Assembly (NCBI GenBank): GCA_023151115.1
Contig: JAKLJP010000005.1
Location: 186,001 to 250,000 of the forward strand
Length of the DNA stretch: 64,000 bases
Direction: 5' to 3'
Source of the DNA: Anaerolineae bacterium
GTDB taxonomy: Bacteria; Chloroflexota; Anaerolineae; 4572-78; J111
Below the pieces are notes generated by a model that worked only from the letters and a program-made list of their open reading frames with translations, did not search any database and had not been told where the DNA came from. The number at the start of each line of letters is the position of its first letter. Within the stretch, counting starts at the first letter, position 1. The position numbers and the translations under genes were made by a program. Positions 1 to 8,473 of this stretch are shown here, piece by piece.

Positions 1-238
1 TCGGGGCCGCCCGATTGCTCACCTCTGCCACATATTTGGTTTGATAATGTCCGCTAATCAGCAGATATTCGATGATAACAACGGCCACGGTAATCAGGCC
101 GGTAACACCAAAAGCAGCATTGCGAGCGCTGGCTATTAACTCGCCCGTACGCCGCTTAGCGCCTACCACCGCCACTACTGCGGCATAAACGGCCAAAGTC
201 AGGGCTAAAGTAAGCGCAACATATCCAACATTCGGCAT
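1..238 (-). CDS. ccmF: Cytochrome c maturation heme lyase CcmF, N-terminal part (truncated by window edge)
   Basis: Reading the complement leftwards from an ATG at 236-238 gives an open frame starting MPNVGYVALTLALTLAVYAA, followed by a basic GAKRRTGEL loop, a second hydrophobic helix (GVTGLITVAVVIIEYLL) and a QTKYVAEVSNRA stretch. This matches the opening of CcmF/NrfE: first transmembrane helix, arginine-rich cytoplasmic loop, second helix, then the YVA-x(3)-S/N-R segment. CcmF helps hand heme from CcmE to apocytochromes on the outer face of the membrane. It follows ccmE on the same strand with about 75 bases between them, and multiheme NrfA and NrfH, which need such a system, lie just upstream. 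About 79 codons are visible; the rest lies outside the window. Confidence 0.85.
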   Translation of the reverse strand, partial: MPNVGYVALTLALTLAVYAAVVAVVGAKRRTGELIASARNAAFGVTGLITVAVVIIEYLLISGHYQTKYVAEVSNRAAP

Positions 239-253
239 AAAAACTCCAATCCT

Positions 254-316
254 GTAAAACGTAAAGCGTGAAACGCAAAACTTTTTTGAGCAAAATCATT
301 ACGTTTTAGGTTTCAT
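254..316. repeat. Composite hairpin repeat, ccmE-ccmF gap
   Basis: Left arm carries degenerate units cgtaaa/cgtgaaa; right arm carries attacgttttaggttt, complementary to them. The right arm touches the ccmE stop codon. Confidence 0.6.
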
Positions 317-780
317 CTTACGGCTTCGACCTGTACTTCTTCGATACCGTTTTCTTCGTAGCGACTGGGACACTTCAGCAGGAGAGATTGAGCTGTGAAA
401 GCCTGACCATCATATTTACCTTCAAGGATAGCCTCTGCGCCTTCACGCATTTGATCGGGTTTAGGCCCATTAAAAATCACCGGCATCCGCTGGCCGGTTT
501 CGCTGGTTACTTCAAATTTTAGCAGCAAATCACGGTTGTTGAAGTCAATTGTGGCGGCATCAACTTTGCCTGAAACACGCACAGTTTGATTCTCAATCGC
601 CACACCTTTGGCATAAAGCTCATCTACCGTGAGGAAATAGGCCGCCGAACTTTGCACGCCGGTGTAAATCAAATAGATCACTGCCAGCGCAATAATCACT
701 CCACCAACAACAAACTTGATTTTCTTATTGGCCGACTGTCCGGCAAGCTGCACTGCTGGGGTAGCCGTGGTATGAGCCAT
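313..780 (-). CDS. ccmE: Heme chaperone CcmE (Cys-type, CxxxY variant)
   Basis: A 155-residue protein with a short cytoplasmic tail, one transmembrane helix (about 22-42) and an OB-fold periplasmic domain typical of CcmE (RVSGKV around 68-73, PVIFNGPKPD about 100-109). CcmE binds heme covalently and passes it to CcmF for attachment to c-type cytochromes. The classical heme-binding histidine motif HxxxY is absent; at its place is C137-P-S-R-Y141, the CxxxY form known from archaeal and some deltaproteobacterial CcmE proteins. It sits directly upstream of ccmF, on the same strand as the nrfHA genes. The two genes probably form part of a ccm operon serving the multiheme nitrite reductase next door. 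Confidence 0.92.
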   Translation of the reverse strand: MAHTTATPAVQLAGQSANKKIKFVVGGVIIALAVIYLIYTGVQSSAAYFLTVDELYAKGVAIENQTVRVSGKVDAATIDFNNRDLLLKFEVTSETGQRMPVIFNGPKPDQMREGAEAILEGKYDGQAFTAQSLLLKCPSRYEENGIEEVQVEAVR

Positions 781-1030
781 CTTTCTTCTCCTATAGTCGG
801 GTTTGTTTCTAGTTTACATTGCTAAACTTAATGCTACTTTAAGAGAATACAACAAATCCGTATCTCTTGAAAAGTGACAATTGTCATCCAAAAGGGGGAT
901 AAAAGAGCACTGCGTAATTATAAATGGCGAGAGGGTGGCTGACAAATTTAAATTTAACCTGTCTGTTAAAAAATGAGGCTGGCAGCGACACAATTATGTC
1001 ACTGCCAGCCTCAGAATATTTTTGCCAAAT

Positions 1031-2452
1031 TTAGCGCGACGCGACCGGCTGCACTAACTTCGCCACTTCGAGCTGCCCTTGCCGGGCGTAATCAATCGCC
1101 TCGCCTAAAATTCGAGCCGACTCTTGCGGAGCGTGGAAACCCATCGAGTTTTCGGCCGACACATAATCCAGCCGCCATTGAGCCTTGCGCTGGAGCGCCT
1201 GGGCCGCCGCCAACTGCTCGGCCGGAATGCCGGCTTCCTGGGCTTTTTGCAAATCATGGATCAAGGCTACCACTGCTTCCTCGGCCCGGTCCATCAAGGC
1301 AAGGGTGCGATCTTGAATGGCCTCGGCCCTGGCTCGCATTTCCTCCTCGGGGAAATTGTGGCAGGTCTGGCAGGCATTGGCTACGTTGAGCAAGGGGCTG
1401 CGCACGTGATGGTCACTGACCTTAATAGCCCCTTCACGCTGGTAGGGCATGTGGCAGTCGGCGCAGGCCACCCCGCTGCGAGCATGGATGCCCTGGCTCC
1501 ACAGTTCAAACTCAGGGTGCTGGGCTTTGAGCACCAACGCCCCGCTCAGTTTGTGCTGCCAATCCTTATGCTGGACTTCATCATAGTAGGCTTCGATTTC
1601 TTCAACATTCAAGCCCTTGTCCCAGGGATAAGTAACCAGTTTGCCCTCACCTTTGAAGTAATACTCAACGTGGCATTGCCCGCAGACAAAGGAGCGCATC
1701 TCCTGGCGAGTTGCCATGGTATTGACTTCGTATTCCCCTTTTTTGCCATCTTTGCGCCAGCGTTCAATACTGGGCAGATGAGGCAGCGGCTCTTCTGATT
1801 GGGCCAAAGCTCGAATACCATACAAAAAGCCGGGCCGAGTCACGCGCAGTTGCATCGTTTCCGGGTCGTGGCAATCGCCGCAAGAGATAGGATGGTCAAC
1901 CAGGGTCCGAGCCTGGGTATAGGGCATAGCTGAAACCAGTTCAAAACCCTTCAGAATGGCTTCTTGCCGATGAGCTTCGTCGGCGGCTATACCGGCTTCA
2001 ACTCCGGCCTTGTAATAGGCCGGAATGACCGCCGAGTGACAATGTAAACAAGCACCCGGTTGTTTGACCACTTTGATGCGCTCGGTGATATCCTGGTCAG
2101 ACAGCATGTAGGCATGGCCGCGATCTTCCCGGTAATCCACGCCAAAAGCATAGCCGGCAAAAATCTCGCGCCAGACCGGGTCTTCATCCAATCTTTGAAA
2201 CGCTTCGCTGCCGCCATGCCGAGTCCGTTCAATATCTACAGTGCGCTGATAACCGTCGTATTGGCGTGGGTAATTTTTACCCCACTCGGCCGGGTCAATC
2301 GTTTCTTCTGTAATTTCCACCACCCGGAAAACATTCTGGGTGGCTTCTTCTTTCCGTTGAGCCACGTTGCCTAGCAGCAGCATCACGCCAACCGTAGCTA
2401 AAGCCACCACTAAGATGGTCAAGATATAGATGAGTTTTGAATTTAGCTTCAT
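1031..2452 (-). CDS. nrfA: Ammonia-forming cytochrome c nitrite reductase NrfA
   Basis: A 473-residue pentaheme protein with an uncleaved or signal-type hydrophobic N-terminus (7-27). Heme motifs are CLHCH (135-139), CGDCH (190-194), CGQCH (256-260), CADCH (329-333) and CQTCH (360-364). It reduces nitrite to ammonium with six electrons outside the cytoplasmic membrane. The tyrosine-rich VEYYF just after the third motif and the histidine in GIHARSG before the fourth fit the NrfA active site. The first, catalytic heme site, usually CxxCK, is CxxCH here, so the distal lysine ligand is replaced; CxxCH NrfA forms are known. It lies 18 bases after nrfH, forming the standard nrfHA unit, preceded by a Crp/Fnr gene. 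Confidence 0.93.
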   Translation of the reverse strand: MKLNSKLIYILTILVVALATVGVMLLLGNVAQRKEEATQNVFRVVEITEETIDPAEWGKNYPRQYDGYQRTVDIERTRHGGSEAFQRLDEDPVWREIFAGYAFGVDYREDRGHAYMLSDQDITERIKVVKQPGACLHCHSAVIPAYYKAGVEAGIAADEAHRQEAILKGFELVSAMPYTQARTLVDHPISCGDCHDPETMQLRVTRPGFLYGIRALAQSEEPLPHLPSIERWRKDGKKGEYEVNTMATRQEMRSFVCGQCHVEYYFKGEGKLVTYPWDKGLNVEEIEAYYDEVQHKDWQHKLSGALVLKAQHPEFELWSQGIHARSGVACADCHMPYQREGAIKVSDHHVRSPLLNVANACQTCHNFPEEEMRARAEAIQDRTLALMDRAEEAVVALIHDLQKAQEAGIPAEQLAAAQALQRKAQWRLDYVSAENSMGFHAPQESARILGEAIDYARQGQLEVAKLVQPVASR

Positions 2453-2470
2453 TTATTTCCCTCCAATAAA

Positions 2471-2941
2471 CTAACGGGCTGGGCCATGCCCAACGCCAGC
2501 GTGACAATGCACACAATCTAACATATTCTGGTCATTTCCCGGATGGGTGGCAATCTGGCTCACCAATTCCGCATGACACCCCACGCAGTTTTCTTGCAAA
2601 ATCGCTTCATTTTTAGGCTTGATCCGAATTGGCTCGTGAAAATCCTGCAAGGTAAACCCCTTAGAATGCCAAAAACCATTTTCCATTTTAGCCAGATATT
2701 TGGGGATAAGTTCGTGGGGTACGTGGCAGTCGTTGCAAGTAGCAACGGCTTTATGGCTGCCTTTTTGCCAGCCATCGTACTGCTCGCGCATAATGTGGCA
2801 GTTCACACAAGCTTTGGGGTCGTTGGAGAGGTACGAGGCCCCTTCTGCATAAAAAAAGGTAAAGCCCCCCAGCCCCAACAAAACGCCAATACTGCCGCTT
2901 AACAACAGGGGCAAAAAACCAAAAGCCGACGAAATTTGCAT
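2471..2941 (-). CDS. nrfH: Tetraheme quinol dehydrogenase NrfH (NapC/NirT family)
   Basis: A 156-residue membrane-anchored cytochrome with one transmembrane helix (about 8-31) and four heme sites: CVNCH (45-49, followed by I-M as in NrfH, where the methionine is near the first heme), CNDCH (68-72), CVGCH (118-122) and CVHCH (142-146). It takes electrons from menaquinol and passes them to NrfA. Size and motif order match NrfH rather than the longer NapC. It is the first gene of the nrfHA pair and is downstream of a Crp/Fnr gene, with an operator-like palindrome in the gap. Confidence 0.92.
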   Translation of the reverse strand: MQISSAFGFLPLLLSGSIGVLLGLGGFTFFYAEGASYLSNDPKACVNCHIMREQYDGWQKGSHKAVATCNDCHVPHELIPKYLAKMENGFWHSKGFTLQDFHEPIRIKPKNEAILQENCVGCHAELVSQIATHPGNDQNMLDCVHCHAGVGHGPAR

Positions 2942-3043
2942 AAACCCTCCGCCTGAAACCCTCTAACCGAGAGCGGCAAAGCCAACCAACTTTGACAGGT
3001 TCAGCCAGTATACCTGTTTTTACTGCAACAGAGTAGTGAGAGA

Positions 3044-3064
3044 TGTCATCAAAAAATGATGACA
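3044..3064. promoter_or_regulatory. Operator-like palindrome upstream of nrfH
   Basis: Perfect 8-bp inverted repeat TGTCATCA-N5-TGATGACA, about 100 bases upstream of nrfH. Its geometry suits a Crp/Fnr dimer, and a Crp/Fnr gene is adjacent. A TATACT -10-like hexamer on the minus strand lies at 3007-3012. Factor assignment is inference. Confidence 0.55.
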
Positions 3065-3159
3065 GAGGTATCCTCAATACCGGGACCTATCTTTACTCTA
3101 AAAAATATATCCAAAACAGGAGGGTTTGTCTTTGTGCTGGCGCAAACAAAGAGAAGGAT

Positions 3160-3900
3160 TCAAAGGGAGGAGTGCGGCGAACTGTTAGGGGAAAGGTCTC
3201 CCACAAGCCTCAGCAAATTGGGGCGATCCAGGATAACCACTTTTTCCCGGCCGGTTTTTATCAAACCCTGCTGCTCCCATTGGCTCAAAATACGGCTGAC
3301 CGTGTAGAGGGTGGTGCCCGTCATTTCGGCCAAATCCTGGCGAGAGAGTGACAAATCAATCAGTGTTCCTTGCTCCACGCGGCGTCCGGCCTGGCGCTCC
3401 AGGCGAAGCAGCGCCCGAGCCACCCGCTGTTCAACCCGCTCGGTGGCTAACTCGCGATACCGCTCTTGCAGCTCTCTGAAACGTTCAGTCATGAGCCGCA
3501 GCGCATTCATCGCCAGGCGAGGATAGGCGGACAACAGTGTGGTAATAGTCGGTTTGTCCCAGGTCAGCGCCAAACAATCTTCGGCGGCCTGGGCCGAAAG
3601 AGGATAGGTTGTCGGTCCAGCCAGCAGGGCGACGCTGCCAAATTCTCCGCAAGGAGCCACCATGCGCACCAAAACCTGCTGGCCTTCCGGGCCAATTTGG
3701 GTCATCTTGACCTGGCCCTGGGTTAGAATATACCACCGCTCAGCCGGGTCTCCTTGATGAAAGAAAAAGGCATCCTGCTCAACACGCGAAAGCCGGCCGG
3801 CCTGGCAGATTGATTGGAGTTCGTTTTCGGTTAAACCCTCAAACAGGTTAATCTGGCGCAGCGCTCGAACATCAAGGTTCGATGAATTGGAACCGGACAT
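3160..3900 (-). CDS. Crp/Fnr family transcriptional regulator
   Basis: A 246-residue protein with a cyclic-nucleotide-binding fold (about 20-130; FFFHQGDPAERWYILTQGQV and EFGSVALLAG), a long dimer helix (about 135-170) and a winged helix-turn-helix (LSRQDLAEMTGTTLYTVSRI, about 195-214). No N-terminal cysteine cluster for an Fnr-type iron-sulfur centre is visible, so it may sense nitric oxide or heme (Dnr/NnrR-like) or another ligand. It is on the same strand immediately before nrfHA, making it the natural candidate regulator of nitrite ammonification. Confidence 0.85.
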   Translation of the reverse strand: MSGSNSSNLDVRALRQINLFEGLTENELQSICQAGRLSRVEQDAFFFHQGDPAERWYILTQGQVKMTQIGPEGQQVLVRMVAPCGEFGSVALLAGPTTYPLSAQAAEDCLALTWDKPTITTLLSAYPRLAMNALRLMTERFRELQERYRELATERVEQRVARALLRLERQAGRRVEQGTLIDLSLSRQDLAEMTGTTLYTVSRILSQWEQQGLIKTGREKVVILDRPNLLRLVGDLSPNSSPHSSL

Positions 3901-3945
3901 GGGCTGTATTTTACCGCATCCCGGCCAAAAGAGGAAATAGCAATT

Positions 3946-5778
3946 TTATTGCGCTACGGTTGCCCACCAGGGTTTAGCTTCAAGGGGCAGCGGCACACCT
4001 TTAATCGCAATCAGGTGCGGGTCTTCATTCAGGGCGCGCATCGCTTTCCAGGTAAAATATTTATCCAGTTCATCCGGTGGATAAACATCTTGCATCGCCT
4101 GATACCAATTGACCCGGCCCGTCCGTCCAGGCCCCACCGCCGCTGTTTTTTGATAGTGCCAGTATTCAAAAGCTAAAAAGTGCCAGGTCCAGCTATATTC
4201 CTGGTCGTCGTATGAGGAAATACGTTCCCAGCCATACTCACGGCCTAAAGCGGTAAAATCAATATAATAGCCTGACAAATTTTCCTTTTCGATACCGCCC
4301 TGCTCCGGCGCTATCCGGGTGCGGGCGCGGGCGCTGTAATCCCAGGGATTCGCCACCAAAGGACGACCGCAGCGCCCGCTTTGATCGGCGCAGCGCAGAA
4401 AAACCCGCCAGTAGGTGTTGTTGCTGTAGTCCTCGCGCACAATCTCGTGGGCCAGAACGCCATCCAGGTGATAGTCGAACAGAGTATCAATAGCCCGCCC
4501 ACTTTTGTGCCAACTGGCGTATTGGCTGGTATCGCTGAATTGGGCCAGGTCGCGGGTAGCATCCGACAGCTTGCTCATAAAATCGTAGCCCACCTCATCT
4601 CGGATACGGAAGCGCCAGGCCAGAAACGAGTCGTTGACCGTATCGGCCAGCCAGGGTGTGCCGGTTTCCACATCGTTCATGCGGATCAAATTATAAGGTT
4701 CAATCGCAGCCTCACCGTTGGGAGTCAAACTTTCTTCATACAAAATTGAGGGACCGGAATTGACCAGGGTGACAACTTTTTGACCCGCATTGACAACTTG
4801 GCCGTGCCAACTGAGCCGGCCTTGTATCATCAACGGCGCGGTGAGCAGTTGGGGCGTTTCATGAGCCGCATCAAGAGTTTGCAAGGCAATAATATCGCCA
4901 TCCCAGCGATGAAAAACAGCCGCGATGTGGTCTCCCGCCGGACTCCAGGCCGGGCCGTCGGTGTGGCCTAGCCAGGTCACCGAAGCCATCTGCGAGTCTG
5001 ATTGGGGCAAAAGTTGGGCAACGCCCAATGATTTGGAGGTATTTGTCTCTACTGTAAAGATTTCACGGTCGCCTAAGTTGTCAACCACAAATGCCAACCG
5101 TTCTCCCTCAGGCTGCCAGACGGGGAACTCTTCGGCGCTGGGGCTTTGGGTTAGATGAGTCAGTCCGCCGCTGTCCAGGTCGAGCAGATACAAATCCTTG
5201 CTGCCCTGCCGCCAACTGCTAAAAGCTAACGTTTGGCCGTCAGGACTCCAGGCCGGGGCAAAATCGCCTGCCGTCGAGTCGCTGGTCAGGTTTACCGCCG
5301 CGTCTTCGCCGGCCGCATCCACCAGCCAGATATCCAAATCGCCATTTTGGTACGACTCATAGGCCACCTGTTGGCCGTCGGGCTGCCAGGCCGGCCTCCC
5401 ATCGTAATGGGGCGAAGTGGTCAGCCGGGTTTCCTCCCCACTCCGCAAATCGAGCACATACACATCCCAATTCTGTTCCCGCCGCGAGGCAAAGGCAAGC
5501 CTGGTCCCATCGGGCGAATAGGCCGGGTCGGTTTCTTCAAAGGCATCATGGGTTATCTGGCGCGGGTCAGAACCATCTGGGGCGATGCTGTAAATGTCCC
5601 ACTGGCCGTGGCGAAAGGCAGCAAAGGCAATCCGCTCGGCGGTGGGAGTGGTTTGAGTTTGGCTGTAAGTTGGAGCAGTGGTGAGGCTGAGGGCAAACAG
5701 CACCAGCAGCGGTAAAATCAGGAGTTTCAACAGCGGATTATCCTTGCCCACTAGGGTGAAAAAGCTATACTTTTTCAC
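3946..5778 (-). CDS. Secreted TolB-like beta-propeller protein with C-terminal peptidase-like domain
   Basis: A 610-residue protein with a signal-type hydrophobic segment (about 18-36). It carries a series of TolB/PD40 repeats (about 45-350), visible as recurring PDGSDPRQIT, YSPDGTRLAFAS, WSPDGQTLAFSS and WQPEGERLAFV. The remaining 250 residues contain SWHKSGRAID and, about 30 residues on, EIVREDYSNNTYWRVFLR. That spacing recalls the metal-binding SxHxxGxAxD core of M15/hedgehog-type DD-peptidases, but the full ligand set was not confirmed. The role is unknown; binding to, or trimming of, an extracellular polymer is possible. Confidence 0.7.
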   Translation of the reverse strand: MKKYSFFTLVGKDNPLLKLLILPLLVLFALSLTTAPTYSQTQTTPTAERIAFAAFRHGQWDIYSIAPDGSDPRQITHDAFEETDPAYSPDGTRLAFASRREQNWDVYVLDLRSGEETRLTTSPHYDGRPAWQPDGQQVAYESYQNGDLDIWLVDAAGEDAAVNLTSDSTAGDFAPAWSPDGQTLAFSSWRQGSKDLYLLDLDSGGLTHLTQSPSAEEFPVWQPEGERLAFVVDNLGDREIFTVETNTSKSLGVAQLLPQSDSQMASVTWLGHTDGPAWSPAGDHIAAVFHRWDGDIIALQTLDAAHETPQLLTAPLMIQGRLSWHGQVVNAGQKVVTLVNSGPSILYEESLTPNGEAAIEPYNLIRMNDVETGTPWLADTVNDSFLAWRFRIRDEVGYDFMSKLSDATRDLAQFSDTSQYASWHKSGRAIDTLFDYHLDGVLAHEIVREDYSNNTYWRVFLRCADQSGRCGRPLVANPWDYSARARTRIAPEQGGIEKENLSGYYIDFTALGREYGWERISSYDDQEYSWTWHFLAFEYWHYQKTAAVGPGRTGRVNWYQAMQDVYPPDELDKYFTWKAMRALNEDPHLIAIKGVPLPLEAKPWWATVAQ

Positions 5779-5846
5779 CCCAGCATCTCATCGAAATAGA
5801 TAAGCTAAATTATAGGTCGGAGAAAGGGGATGAGTCAAACAAACCC

Positions 5847-6407
5847 TCATGGCTCAAGCCCGGCCAGTATTTCATCCAGCGACGCCAAGCCGGTGCGCAG
5901 TTGGGCCACGTACTGGGCCAGGTTGGTTTCGCTTACCTTAATCGCCAGGGGTACGTTCAAATCCAGGGGAATGGTGGTTGAAATGGGCACACTGCGCTCG
6001 ATGGCAATTGGGACGCTGGTATCAATCGGCACTTCCACATTGACCGGCACGTTGACCTCAACCGGGATCTCCAGACCCGTACCGAAGGGGTCAACCATCA
6101 CCGACGTGTGGATGGTCTGTGAAATTGGCACCGTTAGTTGAATCGGCACCTCGAAGGTTTCGTTGAACGGAATTTCAGTTTGAACCGGAAACTCCTGCTG
6201 GATGTTGACCTCGTACGTAATCGTTGCCTGCTCAAACGACTCCAATTCGTCAATAGCCTCAGGCAGCCCCGCCCGAACCTGGCGTACCAGTCCCGCTGCC
6301 TTTTGCTGAGCTACATTAAGCTGCCAATACAGCCAAAAGTTCAAAGCCAACGAACTTAAAACCAGCAAAAAAAGTAAAATGATGGCAATTTTACCGCCTT
6401 TAGTCAT
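5847..6407 (-). CDS. Membrane-anchored VP-rich repeat protein of unknown function
   Basis: A 186-residue protein with an N-terminal transmembrane helix (about 7-29), a short coiled region, then about 90 residues of alternating beta-like segments in which V/I-P recurs every 6 to 8 residues (for example EIPVEVNVPVNVEVP, SVPISTTIPLDLNVPLAIK). The C-terminus is helical. The architecture suggests an extracytoplasmic elongated stalk or solenoid. It belongs to no family I recognise. It lies on the minus strand just upstream of the TolB-like gene and may be co-transcribed with it. Confidence 0.6.
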   Translation of the reverse strand: MTKGGKIAIILLFLLVLSSLALNFWLYWQLNVAQQKAAGLVRQVRAGLPEAIDELESFEQATITYEVNIQQEFPVQTEIPFNETFEVPIQLTVPISQTIHTSVMVDPFGTGLEIPVEVNVPVNVEVPIDTSVPIAIERSVPISTTIPLDLNVPLAIKVSETNLAQYVAQLRTGLASLDEILAGLEP

Positions 6408-6498
6408 AACGTTGTTTCCTGTTTATGGGAATATGCCCTCATTATTTATCAAAATGGTGAATTTGACAACTCACTCTTGCTAATCGGCCAAAACCCTG

Positions 6499-6527
6499 TT
6501 GACAAATTTTGCCTTCCGTGATATTAT
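6499..6527 (+). promoter_or_regulatory. Sigma-70-type promoter of the dioxygenase-esterase operon
   Basis: TTGACA (6499-6504), 17-bp spacer, TATTAT (6522-6527). It lies about 110 bases upstream of the VOC dioxygenase start. Confidence 0.75.
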
Positions 6528-6553
6528 TTCAATATCAAAATATTTAATATCAA
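6519..6553. promoter_or_regulatory. Operator-like palindrome overlapping the -10 box
   Basis: Perfect inverted repeat TGATATT-N5-AATATCA (6519-6537) covers the -10 hexamer, and a third half-site AATATCAA follows at 6546-6553. The position suits a repressor, plausibly a MarR-type quinone or redox sensor given the operon content. No such regulator gene is adjacent. Confidence 0.55.
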
Positions 6554-6638
6554 ATTACATTCTAATTTGCTTATCAACTCTTTTCCAAGTAAAACTTCAA
6601 GATAGTGCGGCAAAACTCAAATTTAAGGAGAGAAAAAA

Positions 6639-7727
6639 ATGACAATTCAAGGCTTGCATCACATTACTCTGGTTTGCTCCGATGCCCAGCGAACCATTGA
6701 TTTTTATACCCAGGTACTGGGGCAGCGCCTGGTCAAAAAGACGGTCAACTTTGACGATCCCGGCAGCTATCACCTTTACTTTGGCGACGAAATGGGCCGC
6801 CCCGGTTCCGCCATCACTTTTTTTGAGTGGCCGGGCGCGCCGCAGGGTCATTGGGGCATCGGTGGAACACACCATTTTGCCCTCACAGTACCGGACTACA
6901 ACGGCCTGATTAAATGGAAACGCCGCTTGACCGATCACGGCCTGAGCGTAGACGGGCCACTCGACCGGCACTATTTCAAATCCATCTACTTCACCGACCC
7001 CGATGGAGTGATTCTTGAAATTGCTACTCAGGGGCCAGGCTGGACCATGGATGAAACCGCCGATAAGCTTGGCACGGAATATCGCCAACCCCCGGCAGAA
7101 ATGGTGGTCAACAACCGCAACGAGGCCCGCATCAAAGCCGAAACCTGGCCCGAACCGGCCCCAGAGATTACGGCAGATATGGCTCTGCGGCAGGGCATGC
7201 ATCACATTACCGCCATCGGCGCCGACATTCAGCGCACCCAGGCCTTTTTTGGCGACCTGTTGGGCATGCGCCGGGTTAAAATGACTTCCAACTTTGACGA
7301 CCCCACCTCAGCCCATTGGTATTGGGGCGTGGGCGATGGCCGGCCTGGCACCTTGATTACCTACTTTGAGCGCGACCCGGCCAAGGTTCGCCGGGCGAAG
7401 ATGGGCGCGGGCCAGACTCATCACTTTGCCCTGGCTGTGCCCGACGAGGAAACTCAATTGGCCTGGCGCGAAAAGCTGCTCCGGGCAGGTCTGCGCGTGT
7501 CGCCGGTGATGGATCGGGTTTATTTCAAAAGCATTTACACCAACGACCCCGATGGACATATCGTCGAACTGGCAACTGCCGGCCCAGGCTTCCTGTTTGA
7601 CGAAGAAATAGACAAATTGGGTCAGAGTCTTAAACTGCCGCCCTGGTTAGAACAGTACCGCGCCGACATCGAGCGCCGGCTGCGCCCGGTCAACGTCATT
7701 CCCTGGTCCGTAGCGGAGGTGGCCTGA
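6639..7727 (+). CDS. VOC-family ring-cleaving dioxygenase (MhqO-like)
   Basis: A 362-residue protein made of two vicinal-oxygen-chelate halves. GLHHITLVCSD (about 5-15) and GMHHITAIGAD (about 186-196) each open a beta-alpha-beta-beta-beta unit and supply a metal-binding histidine. Paired KSIYFTDPDGVILEIAT (about 112-128) and KSIYTNDPDGHIVELAT carry the glutamate ligands. Proteins of this form (MhqO/YkcA type) are linked to hydroquinone or catechol-like electrophile degradation. A good Shine-Dalgarno (aaggag) precedes the ATG. Its stop overlaps the start of the next gene, so the two are translationally coupled. Confidence 0.88.
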   Translation: MTIQGLHHITLVCSDAQRTIDFYTQVLGQRLVKKTVNFDDPGSYHLYFGDEMGRPGSAITFFEWPGAPQGHWGIGGTHHFALTVPDYNGLIKWKRRLTDHGLSVDGPLDRHYFKSIYFTDPDGVILEIATQGPGWTMDETADKLGTEYRQPPAEMVVNNRNEARIKAETWPEPAPEITADMALRQGMHHITAIGADIQRTQAFFGDLLGMRRVKMTSNFDDPTSAHWYWGVGDGRPGTLITYFERDPAKVRRAKMGAGQTHHFALAVPDEETQLAWREKLLRAGLRVSPVMDRVYFKSIYTNDPDGHIVELATAGPGFLFDEEIDKLGQSLKLPPWLEQYRADIERRLRPVNVIPWSVAEVA

Positions 7728-8389
7728 TGGCGCAGGATACGATTAAAGGCCCGCACCAGGGCCAGCCGATTCTAACAGCAGGAGAGTCATTGGAGCGCGC
7801 TCAAGCGGCCATGATTATGATTCACGGGCGCGGGGCCACCGCCGAAAGCATTCTGACCCTGGCCGGCGAACTGGCTCAGCCCGGCTTTATCTATCTTGCG
7901 CCGCAGGCCAGCGGTTATACCTGGTATCCCAACAGTTTTATGGCGCCTATTCCCAGCAACGAGCCGGGCATTTCCTCTGGAATGGCGGTGATTGCCGGGC
8001 TGATTGAGCGTCTGGCTGAAGCCGGTATCCCGGCTGAGAAAACTATGCTCTTGGGTTTTTCACAAGGGGCCTGTTTGTCGCTCGAATTTGTGGCTCGCCA
8101 TGCACAACGCTATGGCGGCGTTGCCGGGCTGAGCGGCGGCTTGATTGGCCCAGACGGCACGCCGCGCGACTATCCCGGCTCGCTGGCCGGTACGCCGGTC
8201 TTTCTGGGCTGTAGCGATGTAGATTTCCACATCCCCAAGGAACGGGTTGAGCTAAGCGCCGAGGTATTGCGACAGTTGGGCGGAAATGTAACCATGCGCC
8301 TGTATCCGGGTATGGGCCACACCGTCAATGAAGACGAAATTACGGCTGTCCGTACCCTTATGAAAGGACTAATTTCTAAAAACCCCTAA
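7727..8389 (+). CDS. Phospholipase/carboxylesterase-type alpha/beta hydrolase (MhqD-like)
   Basis: A 220-residue alpha/beta hydrolase. HGRGATAE (about 34-41) forms the oxyanion region, GFSQG (about 111-115) holds the nucleophilic serine, DVDFHIP the acid and GMGHTV the histidine. The pairing with a ring-cleaving VOC dioxygenase mirrors the mhqO/mhqD arrangement of quinone-stress operons in Firmicutes. Its ATG overlaps the previous TGA (TGATG). The substrate cannot be told from sequence. Confidence 0.85.
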   Translation: MAQDTIKGPHQGQPILTAGESLERAQAAMIMIHGRGATAESILTLAGELAQPGFIYLAPQASGYTWYPNSFMAPIPSNEPGISSGMAVIAGLIERLAEAGIPAEKTMLLGFSQGACLSLEFVARHAQRYGGVAGLSGGLIGPDGTPRDYPGSLAGTPVFLGCSDVDFHIPKERVELSAEVLRQLGGNVTMRLYPGMGHTVNEDEITAVRTLMKGLISKNP

Positions 8390-8473
8390 AAACTTGGGTT
8401 GCGTTGGCTGAAAAATCGGTTTAGTATTAGTACCTTACGAGTCAGATTCTTGTACAATGAGCAAGAAGTTGTT

